From NCBI RefSeq assembly GCF_004001045.1, contig NZ_BIMK01000018.1, forward strand, positions 62,001-126,000: 64,000 nt of DNA, written 5' to 3'. The first letter of the stretch is position 1. Every line of letters starts with the position of its first letter. Below the pieces are notes generated by a model. That model was not told the origin of the DNA. It did not search any database and saw only the letters and a list, made by a program, of their open reading frames with translations. The position numbers were made by a program, and so were the translations under genes. The stretch is from Paenibacillus chibensis (GTDB lineage: Bacteria > Bacillota > Bacilli > Paenibacillales > Paenibacillaceae). Shown here one piece after another: positions 51,971-61,388 of this stretch.

Positions 51971-54142
51971 TCACGGGGTACCTTCAGCTGCAGCAATGGA
52001 ATAACGATAATGGAATGGAGATCCTATATACGTTCGCTCATTTTCACCGTCTTCGCTCAAGGTGAACCATTGTCCGGTCAGGATATACTCACCGAATACC
52101 GGTTGCAGCCATGCAAGCTTGAAGCCTTCCTCCGTGGGATCGCCTTCTTCTGCCGGTTGCATCAGTCTGACGATGCCCTCGTCGTTGGTTTCGCTGTTGC
52201 CGATCAATTGGCCGTGGTAAAGCAGCTGAAAATGCTGACCCGGCACTTCTTTATGATCCGAACTTTTCTGGAGACGCAGCTCCAGCCCCAGTTTAGCAGG
52301 ATCCGCTCCCTCAGGCGGGGTTAGGGTCTGCTCCAGGTTTTCCTGTCCGGCGGTTCCATGAATGATGGGATCGTCGGATACGACGTGAAATGAGCTGGTG
52401 TAGGACCCCAGCGACTTGGCCGTATCCCCCGCCTGGATCAGCTCGATCTTGATCGTGTATGTGGCAGGCTCCTCCCAAATGGTACGCAGTGAAATCGGGT
52501 TTTCGGCGAGCTCGCCAAGCGTGAAAGGTGTGTCGTTGCCGGCATCCAGGATCACGGACCGGTTCGAGAAGTTCCCCATAGACAAATGATCTTTATACAT
52601 GTAGTAATAACTGATGCCATCAAAGCTCACCTCTTTATCCGGCGTATACGTCACCTTCACCCTTACAGGCGTATCAGGACTGAGCTTGTCCGGCTGGACC
52701 TTGAATTCCAACACGTGATTTTCCCTAGCCCGGCGTTCCCCGGTGGGATCCTGGCTAAAATCAAGCTTGAATTCCGGCCCCCCGGCAGGCGGATTGACCG
52801 GAGGGTTGGTTGTAGAACTCCCCCCTCCTGATGAAGAACCCTGGGAAACAGGCAGCTGCGGCGTGCTGGCCGGCTTAGGTGAATCCATCAGCGCTTCATC
52901 CCGCTTACGCTGTTCCTGAGCCAGTTCAAACTGCTTCCTCTCCGCATCCGTCATCCCCTGTCCGAATTGTTCGCGGGCTTTTTGCAGCGCCTCTTCCAGC
53001 GCCTTTTTATTGGCCTCTTCCTGCTTTTTTTGCTGCTCGATGAGCTTATCGCGCTGGTCCTGCAGCTTTTTGTTCAGCTCTTCCTGCTGGCGCTTCTTCA
53101 GCTCTTCTTCCTGCTGCTTCAGCTTTACCAGTTCCTGCTGTTTTCGGGCTTCATCCGTTTGATCCTTCGGCAATACGAATGCGGGGATGTTGTTCAGATC
53201 GATCCGTTTGGCCGGATCCGCAATGGTACGGTTCGCCTCATCAATGATTTTTTGAAGCTCGGCCTGCGTCAGCTTGCTCTGTTCTCCGGCCTGCTTGGCC
53301 AGATTTTCGATAAACCCGTTGAAAGATTGAAGCAGCTTCGCCAAATCCTCCCGATCCTTCAAGTCCCCTGCAAAATCCGAGCCATTCCCTGTGCCCCCGG
53401 CCGTTTGACCGAGTAAATCCTGGATAAACCGGTCATTTTCCTCATCGATGTCAGCCTTGTTTTTGATTATGGCCGCAATAATGTCTGGCGATAAGGTCGA
53501 TACGATTGAAGCAGGATCGGTGCTGGATACCTGCGGCTGCGGAAGGGAGCCCGGAGACAAAGTGATTTGCTGGCCGGGATACACAAAAGCGCTCCCGGAT
53601 CCGCCCGCCTGATTCAGCTGCGGTGTCGCCTGAACAACTCCCCCGGCCACCAATACCGTCGACTGCCCCGTCAACGGGTTGATTTGCACGCTAAACTGCG
53701 TTCCTTTAATATCCAGCTTTTGATCCGGCGGACTCAGCTCAAACGCATCCTGGGATTTGCTCAGATCATGCACCTCCGCGTATGCCCCTCCCCGGAGCAG
53801 CTGCAGCTTCGTCGCCGAATGCCCCCCTTGTTCAGTCAGCACCAGAATGGCAAGCTCGCTGTTGGCCGCAAGCGTGATTTCATCCCCTTCATCGGGGATG
53901 GACAACGTAATGCCTCCGCTGCCGCTCATAATCCGGTCGCCGGCTCTCAGTTCCATGCCTTTGTAAGCACGGATTTGCCTGGCTCCTCCATGACTGATAT
54001 ATGCGGTGCCCTTCAATTCGCTGATGATCATCGAACGGCTGCCCGCATCCGAAGCGGAAGCAGCGCCTCCGTAAGCGGACAGTCCGAGCAAAAGCGCGGC
54101 TGCCGACCGGGTTATTTTGACGGTCAAACCATTTGTTTTCAT
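51971..54142 (-). CDS. Secreted FecR-domain protein with coiled coil
   Basis: This 723-residue exported protein has a signal peptide (about 1-30, ending AASA). A FecR domain spans about 35-160 (ISELKGTAYISHGGARQIRA, LRAGDRIMSGSGGITLSIPD, LDIKGTQFSVQINP). A helical linker and a Glu/Gln/Lys-rich coiled coil follow at about 330-425 (KQQEELKKRQQEELNKKLQD). A Ser/Gly/Pro linker and a C-terminal beta-sandwich region complete it. In Gram-positive bacteria such FecR domains are extracellular and not iron regulators. It is 16 bp downstream of the NHL-repeat gene, probably in one operon. Likely a surface scaffold; no enzymatic motif seen. Confidence 0.88.
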   Translation of the reverse strand: MKTNGLTVKITRSAAALLLGLSAYGGAASASDAGSRSMIISELKGTAYISHGGARQIRAYKGMELRAGDRIMSGSGGITLSIPDEGDEITLAANSELAILVLTEQGGHSATKLQLLRGGAYAEVHDLSKSQDAFELSPPDQKLDIKGTQFSVQINPLTGQSTVLVAGGVVQATPQLNQAGGSGSAFVYPGQQITLSPGSLPQPQVSSTDPASIVSTLSPDIIAAIIKNKADIDEENDRFIQDLLGQTAGGTGNGSDFAGDLKDREDLAKLLQSFNGFIENLAKQAGEQSKLTQAELQKIIDEANRTIADPAKRIDLNNIPAFVLPKDQTDEARKQQELVKLKQQEEELKKRQQEELNKKLQDQRDKLIEQQKKQEEANKKALEEALQKAREQFGQGMTDAERKQFELAQEQRKRDEALMDSPKPASTPQLPVSQGSSSGGGSSTTNPPVNPPAGGPEFKLDFSQDPTGERRARENHVLEFKVQPDKLSPDTPVRVKVTYTPDKEVSFDGISYYYMYKDHLSMGNFSNRSVILDAGNDTPFTLGELAENPISLRTIWEEPATYTIKIELIQAGDTAKSLGSYTSSFHVVSDDPIIHGTAGQENLEQTLTPPEGADPAKLGLELRLQKSSDHKEVPGQHFQLLYHGQLIGNSETNDEGIVRLMQPAEEGDPTEEGFKLAWLQPVFGEYILTGQWFTLSEDGENERTYIGSPFHYRYSIAAAEGTP

Positions 54143-54157
54143 TCTAATCCCCCTCCC

Positions 54158-55675
54158 TTACTTATCCCGAATCCACAGCATCCGCCGCTCGCTCAGCCAT
54201 TCCACGTCCTTGCCAAGGCTTTCCGCCAACAAGCGAACCGGAACATACAGCTTATTCTCACGGGTAAAGGCGTCATCGGTCCGTTCCACGAAGACATGTC
54301 GGTCTCCCTGCTGCAGTTCGATCTTTTCTTTGGTTATCGAGGCAACCGCAAATCCCAAACCGGCGGCCGCATCACGGAGAGGAACCATCGTCTTCCCGTC
54401 TTTCATCTCAGGCTGGATAGATAACCAGCTGGATTCATACGCTGCGGCAATCTCGCCGGACGGACGGTCAGCAGGCGGCTGCGCCATGCTCCAGGTACGC
54501 GTTCCATTCCCGGTGATCCATCCGCCTGATCCGTCCGGGGAGACACTGATCCCTTCCGGATGATCAAGCTTTGCATTTTTCTCCGTGCCATCCGTTTTGC
54601 CGGATTCACCTTGCAGCGACCCGAGCAGCGTATGCACGACGCCGTCCTTGATGACCCGGATAACCCCGTTCAGCGAATCCGCCACATACAGCATCTGCTG
54701 GGACGGAACCCAGGCGATGCCTCGGGGAAAACGAAACTCGGCTTGCAGCGCGTTACCATCCGCGTAACCGCCTTCGGCATAAAGCGCTTTGGTGCCGTTC
54801 GCATCATCCGGATTGACCCTGCCTGCGACCGTCGAGACCGTGCCCGCTCCAAAATCAATGTACCGGATGGCCTGATTGCCCGTGTCGCTGACATACAAAT
54901 TGCCCTTCTCATCCAGCGCAAGCCCGGAAGGTTCATTGAACAGCGCTTGGGCCAGCGCCCCGTCCCTGTAGCTTCCAGCCGGGGAAACAACGCCCGGATA
55001 TACCTCGACGACACGACTCGAGCGTCCGTTCAGCGTGCTGACCTCTCCACTTACGGCAATTTTGCGGATCACATGATTCAGGGTATCCGCCACGTAAATC
55101 GTGCCGTCTTGGGCTGCAGCAACGCCTTCTGGCGCATTGAACCGTGCTTCCTTGCCTTTTCCATCTTGAAAGCCTTGAACCCCGTCACCGGCGATCGTCG
55201 TTACCTGCCCCTGCGTATCGATTTTGCGGATGGCATGATTGCCCGCATCGGCGACGTAGACATTGCCCTTCCCGTCCGCAGCCAATCCCGCCGGCTTGTT
55301 GAAATAAGCGTGATCTGCCGCCCCGTCCAATAGGGCTCCCTTTGGCCGGTCAGCCTCATCATAACCAAGTGGAAGCTCGAGACCGGCGAAAATCGACTTG
55401 TTCCCGTTTTTGATTTTCCAAATGACATGATGCACGGCATCTGTCAGCAGGATGCTTCCGTCCGCATTCAGCAGTGAGCGCTCCGTGACTCGCCACTCTT
55501 GTGGAATCAAAGCCAGTCCGCTGCCCGTTCCAGGGAGGGATGGCAGATCAGGAAGTGTTTTCACCTCTGCCCATGCGTGATCCTGGCGGCTCCCTTCACC
55601 AAAAGCGAACGCTGGTGCACTGAGCGCCATAAGCAATGAAAAAACGGCAGCCCCTATTTTTTGGTATTTTTGCAA
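54158..55675 (-). CDS. Secreted NHL-repeat protein with copper amine oxidase-like C-terminal domain
   Basis: This 505-residue protein has a signal peptide (about 1-26, ending AFA). At least five NHL blades (about 95-390) carry recurring motifs such as NVYVADAGNHAIRKID, TIYVADTLNHVIRKIA and NLYVSDTGNQAIRYID, which build a beta-propeller. A copper amine oxidase N-terminal-like domain follows (about 415-505; MVPLRDAAAGLGF, LYVPVRLLAESLGK). In Paenibacillus that last domain is a common wall/surface module without oxidase activity. It is the first gene of a two-gene unit with the FecR protein. Function unknown. Confidence 0.92.
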   Translation of the reverse strand: MQKYQKIGAAVFSLLMALSAPAFAFGEGSRQDHAWAEVKTLPDLPSLPGTGSGLALIPQEWRVTERSLLNADGSILLTDAVHHVIWKIKNGNKSIFAGLELPLGYDEADRPKGALLDGAADHAYFNKPAGLAADGKGNVYVADAGNHAIRKIDTQGQVTTIAGDGVQGFQDGKGKEARFNAPEGVAAAQDGTIYVADTLNHVIRKIAVSGEVSTLNGRSSRVVEVYPGVVSPAGSYRDGALAQALFNEPSGLALDEKGNLYVSDTGNQAIRYIDFGAGTVSTVAGRVNPDDANGTKALYAEGGYADGNALQAEFRFPRGIAWVPSQQMLYVADSLNGVIRVIKDGVVHTLLGSLQGESGKTDGTEKNAKLDHPEGISVSPDGSGGWITGNGTRTWSMAQPPADRPSGEIAAAYESSWLSIQPEMKDGKTMVPLRDAAAGLGFAVASITKEKIELQQGDRHVFVERTDDAFTRENKLYVPVRLLAESLGKDVEWLSERRMLWIRDK

Positions 55676-55850
55676 TCGACATTCCTCCGTTTCCTTATAT
55701 TCCGATGTATTTAGTCCGATCTAGTTGCTATACAAATCATATATCGGATGCCGAACACTAGAAAGTAAATTATTTCTATATTTGTGCTGCAATGCATTGA
55801 AATTTCTACATTTTTTTATTTTTTCGCTCGAACTTCGACAACGGATAGCA

Positions 55851-55877
55851 AAAAGCCCGCTTGAATACAAGCGGGCC
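55851..55877 (-). terminator. Terminator of the FAD-dependent oxidoreductase gene
   Basis: GCCCGCTTG pairs with CAAGCGGGC across four bases; on the minus strand a TTTTT run follows. Confidence 0.92.
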
Positions 55878-55921
55878 GGCACGAATAGATCATCCATCAT
55901 TCGTTTCTGTCTATGGATAAA

Positions 55922-57352
55922 TTACAGGGAGTCGACGATGCCGCGGGCAATCCAGACGCCTGCAGCTCCTGCCTGGGCAAGGCCGCGGGTAATGCCGGCA
56001 CCGTCTCCGCCACAATAGAGTCCGCGGATTTCCGTCTCCAGCGTCTCCGACAGCTTCGGGCGCGCCGAGTAGAATTTCGCCTCCACGCCGTAGAACAGCG
56101 TATGCTCGGAAGCAATCCCCGGCGTCACCTGATCAAGCGCCTGCATCATTTCAACCAGGCTCTTCATCGTGTTATACGGAAGCACCAGTCCCAAATCTCC
56201 CGGCACGGCCTCCTTCAACGTCGGCTCCAGGAAGCCTTCGCGAATCCGCGCTTCCGTGGAACGTCTGCCGCGCAGAATATCCCCATACTTCTGCACGATT
56301 ATGCCGCCGTTCGAGAGGTCGTTAGCTCTTTTGCAAATCTCGCGCGCATATTCATTCGGCTTGTCGAAAGGCTCCGTGAACTTATGAGAGACCAGCAGAG
56401 CAAAGTTCGTATTATTCGATCCGAGCGCCGGGTCTTTGAAGGAATGGCCATTGGCCGCCATCGCTCCGGTATGATTCTCCACCACGACATGTCCGGATGG
56501 ATTGCTGCAAAAGGTTCTGACCCTCGTGCCCACCGACGTGTTGAAAATGAATTTCCCCTCGTACAGATGCTCGTTGATTTCCTTCATCACCACATCCGAT
56601 GTTTCCACGCGGACGCCTACATCCACTTGGTTGTTGTACATCTTCAGGCGGCGCTTCTTGAGAATCGAGGTGAGCCATCCGGAGCCGTCCCGGCCTGGAG
56701 CGATCATAACCCGATCCGCTTCGTAGGTCTCTCCGTTTTTCAGAACGATGCCTTGCACCGTATGCGTGCTGCCATACTTGGTCGTAATGATGTCTTCAAC
56801 TTCGGCCTTGAACGTCATATCGATGCGTGTTTTCAAATATTCATATATGGATTTCAGGATTTCGAGGTTCTGTTCCGTGCCCAAATGCCGCACCTGTGCC
56901 CGCAGCAGCTTGAGTCCGGCGGCATAACCGCGCTGCTCGATCCCGCGGATGACATCCGTCGTCGGGTCCGTGATGTTGGTCGTTGCGCCATGCTCCAAAT
57001 TCAGCGCATCCACGTAGCGGATCAGATCCAGTACCTTGGAAGGCGACAAGTAATCCGTGAGCCAGCCCCCGAATTCGGTCGTAATGTTGAATTTCCCGTC
57101 ACTGTAAGCGCCTGCGCCGCCAAAACCTGCCGTTATCGAGCATGCAGGCACGCAGCCGGCAAATTCCTTCCGGCCTCCGGCCGGCGGACACAGCTTGATT
57201 TTATCCTCCAAAATCGGACAGCTGCGGCGGTAAATATCATGGCCTTTGTCCACCAGCAGCACCTTCAGATGCGGCGCCTTCAGAGCAAATTCATAACAGG
57301 CGAAAATACCGGCCGGACCGGCTCCAACGACAATGACATCATATTTGTTCAT
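55922..57352 (-). CDS. FAD-dependent oxidoreductase (COG2509-like) under guanine riboswitch control
   Basis: This 476-residue flavoprotein has a Rossmann FAD motif YDVIVVGAGPAGIFACYEF followed by VLLVDKG. It has Cys-rich patches (RRSCPILEDKIKLCPPAGG and EFAGCVPACS) and a C-terminal FAD motif GLYCGGDGAGITRGLAQAGA. This pattern matches uncharacterised FAD-dependent dehydrogenases of the COG2509 group. AGGAGGTTCACG precedes the ATG at 57352. The 5' leader holds a purine aptamer with C74 (guanine type) and a terminator. Monocistronic, with its own terminator. The riboswitch suggests a role in purine metabolism or in disposing of excess guanine/hypoxanthine, which is inference only. Confidence 0.87.
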   Translation of the reverse strand: MNKYDVIVVGAGPAGIFACYEFALKAPHLKVLLVDKGHDIYRRSCPILEDKIKLCPPAGGRKEFAGCVPACSITAGFGGAGAYSDGKFNITTEFGGWLTDYLSPSKVLDLIRYVDALNLEHGATTNITDPTTDVIRGIEQRGYAAGLKLLRAQVRHLGTEQNLEILKSIYEYLKTRIDMTFKAEVEDIITTKYGSTHTVQGIVLKNGETYEADRVMIAPGRDGSGWLTSILKKRRLKMYNNQVDVGVRVETSDVVMKEINEHLYEGKFIFNTSVGTRVRTFCSNPSGHVVVENHTGAMAANGHSFKDPALGSNNTNFALLVSHKFTEPFDKPNEYAREICKRANDLSNGGIIVQKYGDILRGRRSTEARIREGFLEPTLKEAVPGDLGLVLPYNTMKSLVEMMQALDQVTPGIASEHTLFYGVEAKFYSARPKLSETLETEIRGLYCGGDGAGITRGLAQAGAAGVWIARGIVDSL

Positions 57353-57385
57353 CGTGAACCTCCTGAAAAAATGAGTAGTTTGCAC

Positions 57386-57501
57386 AAAAAAAATCCCCGG
57401 CAAGTGAATAGGTACGTACGCTAAAAGCAGCCTATTCGTAGCCAGAGATTTACGGTCTCTTGTAGAAACCCTCAAACCATATCAATGAGGATATACGAAC
57501 A
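57386..57501 (-). promoter_or_regulatory. Guanine-class purine riboswitch with terminator
   Basis: On the minus strand the aptamer (about 57433-57501) shows the purine-riboswitch elements in order: L2 GATATGG, J2/3 GTTTCTA, L3 CCGTAAA and the specificity base C74 (position 57441), which selects guanine or hypoxanthine over adenine. P1 pairs TTCGTA with TACGAA. Position 73 is G instead of the usual A. A terminator follows: TCTCTGGC and GAATAGG (3' strands of P3 and P1) pair with GCCGGGGA and CCTATTC, with T8 at 57386-57393. Because the terminator reuses aptamer bases, ligand binding should prevent it, so this looks like an ON switch, as in adenine-type pbuE. Confidence 0.92.
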
Positions 57502-57531
57502 ATATCTAATATATGATCAACAACAGAGGTA

Positions 57532-57560
57532 AGTGTACCGAATAAACACGAATGTGTCAA
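57532..57560 (-). promoter_or_regulatory. Sigma-A promoter of the guanine riboswitch transcript
   Basis: On the minus strand TTGACA (57560-57555) and TACACT (57537-57532) are spaced by 17 bp, placing the transcript start about 25 bp before the aptamer. Confidence 0.7.
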
Positions 57561-57736
57561 CACATTATATTAATATAATTCGTTTTTATATAAAAATATC
57601 CGTATAATAGTAAATTCAATATAAAAAAATAACACAAAATCCGAACATTAAGTTATTAAGCTATTACAAACATTTTTAATTCGCAGCTCCGAGCTGTATT
57701 TATTGGTATTGAAAAATATTCCAACCTTGATTACGA

Positions 57737-57750
57737 TGTAAGCGTTACCT
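57737..57750 (+). promoter_or_regulatory. cre-like site upstream of the VOC-family gene
   Basis: TGTAAGCGTTACCT fits the CcpA consensus TGWAARCGYTWNCW at every position. It lies 49 bp before the VOC start, so CcpA could control that gene. The rest of 57561-57736 is AT-rich without recognised features. Confidence 0.5.
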
Positions 57751-57798
57751 ATTATGCTCAGCGCTTTCCTGCGCGGGAAATCCCAGGAGGTTATCCAA

Positions 57799-58206
57799 AT
57801 GATCAAACGAATCGGACATCTGGCATTCGATGTGGCGGATATGGAGCAGTCCCTGAACTTTTACTGCGGCGTTCTCGGCTTTACCAAGGCATTTTCCATT
57901 GAAGATGATCAAGGCAATCCCTGGATAGAATACATTAAAGTGGCGGAGGGGCAGTTTATCGAGCTCTTTTACGGCGGTCAAAATAAACCGCAGCAGGCCT
58001 TGCGCCCGATCGGGTTTTCGCATCTGTGCCTTGAAGTCGATTCCATTGAAGCCATCGCCTCGCATCTGAAGCAAAGCGGCGTGACGCTCGACGTCGAGCC
58101 GAAGCAGGGCAAGGATCACAACTGGCAGTGCTGGGCCAAGGATCCGGATGGGAACCGGATCGAGTTTATGGAGCTCCACCCGGACTCGCCGCAGATGAAA
58201 GCCTAA
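57799..58206 (+). CDS. VOC (glyoxalase/dioxygenase) superfamily protein
   Basis: This 135-residue vicinal-oxygen-chelate protein has two beta-alpha-beta-beta-beta units. Metal-ligand candidates lie at the usual four places: His in RIGHLAFDV, Glu in QFIELFYGG, His in GFSHLCLEV, and Glu in RIEFMELHP. This is consistent with glyoxalase I or a related lyase/dioxygenase. AGGAGGTTATCCAA precedes the ATG at 57799; an in-frame ATG at 57754 was not chosen. Monocistronic with a cre-like site upstream, so it may respond to carbon supply. Substrate unknown. Confidence 0.92.
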   Translation: MIKRIGHLAFDVADMEQSLNFYCGVLGFTKAFSIEDDQGNPWIEYIKVAEGQFIELFYGGQNKPQQALRPIGFSHLCLEVDSIEAIASHLKQSGVTLDVEPKQGKDHNWQCWAKDPDGNRIEFMELHPDSPQMKA

Positions 58207-58219
58207 AGTACGGCACCAA

Positions 58220-58262
58220 AAAAGAGTGCCCTCTCCAATGCCGGAGTCAGGGACACTCTTTT
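58220..58262. terminator. Bidirectional terminator between VOC and GAP1-like genes
   Basis: AAAAGAGTG-C-CCT pairs with AGG-GA-CACTCTTTT across 16 bases, between convergent genes. Confidence 0.92.
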
Positions 58263-58280
58263 CGCTTGTTCAGACCATCA

Positions 58281-61200
58281 TTAATTACCGCTTCCGGTGG
58301 TACCGCTCGTGTCGCCACCCTCCGTACCGGTTTGGTTACCCTCTACCGTTCCACCTTCGGGCGAGGTCTGCGATCCATCCGGCTTGCCGTCTGCCGGAGG
58401 CGCTGTCTTGCCTAGCTGGTCCTCAGGAATGATCGTATACGGCACGTTGTCCACGAGCACTTGACCGACTTTGGTCAGGTCGAGCTTCTTAATGAGCTTG
58501 AGCGTCACCGTACTGGTGTATGCTTCCGCCCCGTCAGCCTCCCCAGTTGTGCCGTCGGAACCGGTGCCTGCGGCTCCCGAAGCAGCGTCCTGCCCGGCCG
58601 CCGCTCCGTCAGATGATGATGTGCTGCCATCTCCTTGACCGGTTCCCGTCGTATCGCCGGTTGCATCCGCACCGCTGCCGTCTTGGCCTGCGGCCGTATC
58701 CGTTCCGGCGGATGTTCCACCCTGATCCTTAGCCGGGTCCGCGGCGCATTGATGGTCAAACTTCGGCGTCGGAACCTCCAGAATAATGTTACCGTCTTTG
58801 CCCATCACCGTCACTTCGCCAGCCTGGAAATCCCGGCAATCCGCCGGCTTTTTGAAATGGAACACCAGCTGGGTGACACGGGTCTTGTCGGCGTTCTTCA
58901 GCGTCTTGCTCGTCAGAACCGGCACTTCCTTCACCACCTCCGGCTCAACCGGCGGCGTGTCGGTTTCGGCCGGCTTCGTGGCCTCCACCGGCTGCTTTTG
59001 CGGCGCTTCCTTCTTGAACCCCCCGTTCGCATGGATGATAATCAGCATGCCTCCGATCACGACGATCGCCAGCATCAGCACCGCGCTGAGTCTAAAAACT
59101 CTCGGATTCCCCCGCAGGAGCTTAACCAGCGGCGAAGCCAGCTCGTTCCTCGCCTTGGCATACACCGGCTTCAGCACCGGAGGGGCCGTATCGAAGTATT
59201 GGCGGACGTTGTCTTTGTTGCGGAATGCCGACGGGTCGTTTTTCGTAAAATAGCTGATGATCGCCGTCGCATAGGCAGGCACAAGGCCGCGTGGACGCAC
59301 GAAAGCCGGTTCGGATGCCGACCATTTGAAGAAATCGTAGACGACCTCCGCGCTTGGGGCGTGCCTGTGCAGAAAATCGATCAGGCCGTTATAGTCCACC
59401 GCTTCGGTATCGACATCGTAGTAAAAGGCCATCGTAATGCTCGGGAACCGCGAGAATTCCACTTCCTTCTTCAGCCAGCCGCGCGCCAGCTGCTGTACCT
59501 CGTCCCGCTCCGTAGGAGACAACCCTTTCAGTAGGGACACCTCCGGCTCCGGATTCGAGAACCATTGGTACGCCGCCAGCATCACCTCACCTTTGGAGCG
59601 CGTGCGGGAATCAAAGCGGGACACCCAGGAACGGAACTCCTTCGGGATGTTCAGGAACCCGATTTGCAGCAGCTGCTCTTTGCTGAGCTTGTCCAGCTGT
59701 ATGTCCTTCAGCAAAAATAGATTCGCCGCGTACATCAGCCTGTCCACGAACACCGACCCGCCCTGTACCAGCGCAAAGCCGTGCTGCGGATCCTGATCCA
59801 GCTGGTCCAGCTGATCCAGCACCTGATTCACTGCTTTGACGGGATCGGACTCTTTGCGGAGCTTGTCCGTCAGCTGCAGCTCCGCCAGCTTGTTGAACGT
59901 GTCGCTCTCGAGAATAACCGGATGATTCACGGCCCAGCGATGCAGCAGCTCCACGACATCGCGCGCTTTCGGCGCTTTTTTCAGGCGATTGTCGATATAA
60001 GGCTCAAAGAGCAGCCGCGGCAGACCCGGACTTGCCAGCACCTTGCCAAAAAAGGCCCGGCTCAGCTCGGCATCGCTTTCGATCATCGCATACGCGCCGG
60101 ACAGGAGATCATTGCGGTTCTTCGAGATGATGTTATTCAAACTCCGGATCAAATACTCCACGATCTTCCGTTCGCTATGCTTCCTGTCGATCCGGTAATA
60201 GTCCTTAATGCATTCCATGACCTCCGGCTCCGGGATCTCCCCCTGCTTCACCTGGTCGAATTCGAGATCAAAGCTCGCCAGGCACAAGTCGTTCAGGCTC
60301 ATCTTCTCGGAAAGGGCTCCGGCAGGGGCCAAATAGTCGAGCATGGCCCGGAGCACGGTCAGCTTACCGCTCTCATACAGCTTGAAATTCCCCTCTTCCA
60401 TCTGGAAAAGCACGGCAAGCTCATGGTAGCTGACGATAGCAATATGCCGGATCGGTTCCATATCTTTCAGCATCTGTGCCGCAAACTGGTAAAAACGCTC
60501 CGCCCGCTCCGGATTACCCAGGTTGTCCCACGCAAAATCAAGATACGGCTGGTCAGCCCAATCGAGATCGGCGTTAAATACCCGTCCTACCGACAGCTCG
60601 AACAGGAAGTCCTTCTCGATGCTGCGATCGTTCAGACGCAGGCCGCCCTTTTCGACGAACGTGATCTGGATGCCTTTTTTACTCTGCGGGTCTTTGGCGT
60701 ACGTGAGGAATCCCAGCTGGCGGCGAATGCCGTACGGCAGACAGCCAAACAGCAGCGCCATCAGCTGTTTCGCCTTCTCGGACAGCTGCTCGATCTCCAC
60801 GTCCAGCACGATATATACTTTTTTCTTGCCGGCGACGGACGCCATAGCCGCGAACAGCAGCTGCTTGAACGTCTGCTCGTCGATTTTCAGCTCCTGCAGC
60901 AGGGCTAACGCTTCATCGCGCGTCAAGCTTGCGCTGCGTCCCTTCGCCGGAATCGCCGCCAGCTCCGGCAGTTCCATCCCCTGCTCAATATCGTAACGTT
61001 CCGCAAAGGTGGCGTTCAGCCAGGTCAAATAGTCCGTCTCCGGCGCATCCTTGAATTCAGCCGGAATGACATAATGATGCGTAAAGAAGGCGCTGCGCAG
61101 GCCGGTAAAATCCGCAGGCTGAAACACGCTCCGGCCCACGATGGTTTCGCCGGTCTCCGTATGGACGACATGCAGGGCATCCGGGTACTCCTGCCCCTCT

Positions 61201-61388
61201 TTCTCGGCGCGGGCCATCAGCTCGGCCGGTGCATCGTACTGGCATAACGGATGCAGTACCTTTTTGATGTAGGAAGGATCCAGTCCCGGTGAGCGCGCGA
61301 TCGTGTCGAAGCCTTCCGTTGAACGGAAAATGCCGCGGCGCTCGCGCGTATACATCTGCTGCTGGACCTTATTCGGGGTCAACATCAC
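58281..61388 (-). CDS. GAP1-like GTPase-associated membrane protein (GAP1-N2 domain)
   Basis: This 1,035-residue protein is predicted to be anchored in the membrane. The N-terminal region (about 1-150) begins with QQQMYTRERRGIFRSTEGFD and IARSPGLDPSYIKKVLHPLC, the signature I associate with the GAP1-N2 domain of GTPase-associated proteins. A long alpha-helical cytoplasmic part (about 160-760) follows. One transmembrane helix (about 765-788) leads to an outside region with low-complexity Gly/Ser/Asp/Thr stretches and two Cys-containing beta segments (ADCRDFQAGEVTVM, FDHQC). GTG at 61388 overlaps the GTPase stop (GTGA), so translation is coupled. It probably modulates or is signalled by that GTPase. 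Function unverified. Confidence 0.75.
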   Translation of the reverse strand: MMLTPNKVQQQMYTRERRGIFRSTEGFDTIARSPGLDPSYIKKVLHPLCQYDAPAELMARAEKEGQEYPDALHVVHTETGETIVGRSVFQPADFTGLRSAFFTHHYVIPAEFKDAPETDYLTWLNATFAERYDIEQGMELPELAAIPAKGRSASLTRDEALALLQELKIDEQTFKQLLFAAMASVAGKKKVYIVLDVEIEQLSEKAKQLMALLFGCLPYGIRRQLGFLTYAKDPQSKKGIQITFVEKGGLRLNDRSIEKDFLFELSVGRVFNADLDWADQPYLDFAWDNLGNPERAERFYQFAAQMLKDMEPIRHIAIVSYHELAVLFQMEEGNFKLYESGKLTVLRAMLDYLAPAGALSEKMSLNDLCLASFDLEFDQVKQGEIPEPEVMECIKDYYRIDRKHSERKIVEYLIRSLNNIISKNRNDLLSGAYAMIESDAELSRAFFGKVLASPGLPRLLFEPYIDNRLKKAPKARDVVELLHRWAVNHPVILESDTFNKLAELQLTDKLRKESDPVKAVNQVLDQLDQLDQDPQHGFALVQGGSVFVDRLMYAANLFLLKDIQLDKLSKEQLLQIGFLNIPKEFRSWVSRFDSRTRSKGEVMLAAYQWFSNPEPEVSLLKGLSPTERDEVQQLARGWLKKEVEFSRFPSITMAFYYDVDTEAVDYNGLIDFLHRHAPSAEVVYDFFKWSASEPAFVRPRGLVPAYATAIISYFTKNDPSAFRNKDNVRQYFDTAPPVLKPVYAKARNELASPLVKLLRGNPRVFRLSAVLMLAIVVIGGMLIIIHANGGFKKEAPQKQPVEATKPAETDTPPVEPEVVKEVPVLTSKTLKNADKTRVTQLVFHFKKPADCRDFQAGEVTVMGKDGNIILEVPTPKFDHQCAADPAKDQGGTSAGTDTAAGQDGSGADATGDTTGTGQGDGSTSSSDGAAAGQDAASGAAGTGSDGTTGEADGAEAYTSTVTLKLIKKLDLTKVGQVLVDNVPYTIIPEDQLGKTAPPADGKPDGSQTSPEGGTVEGNQTGTEGGDTSGTTGSGN

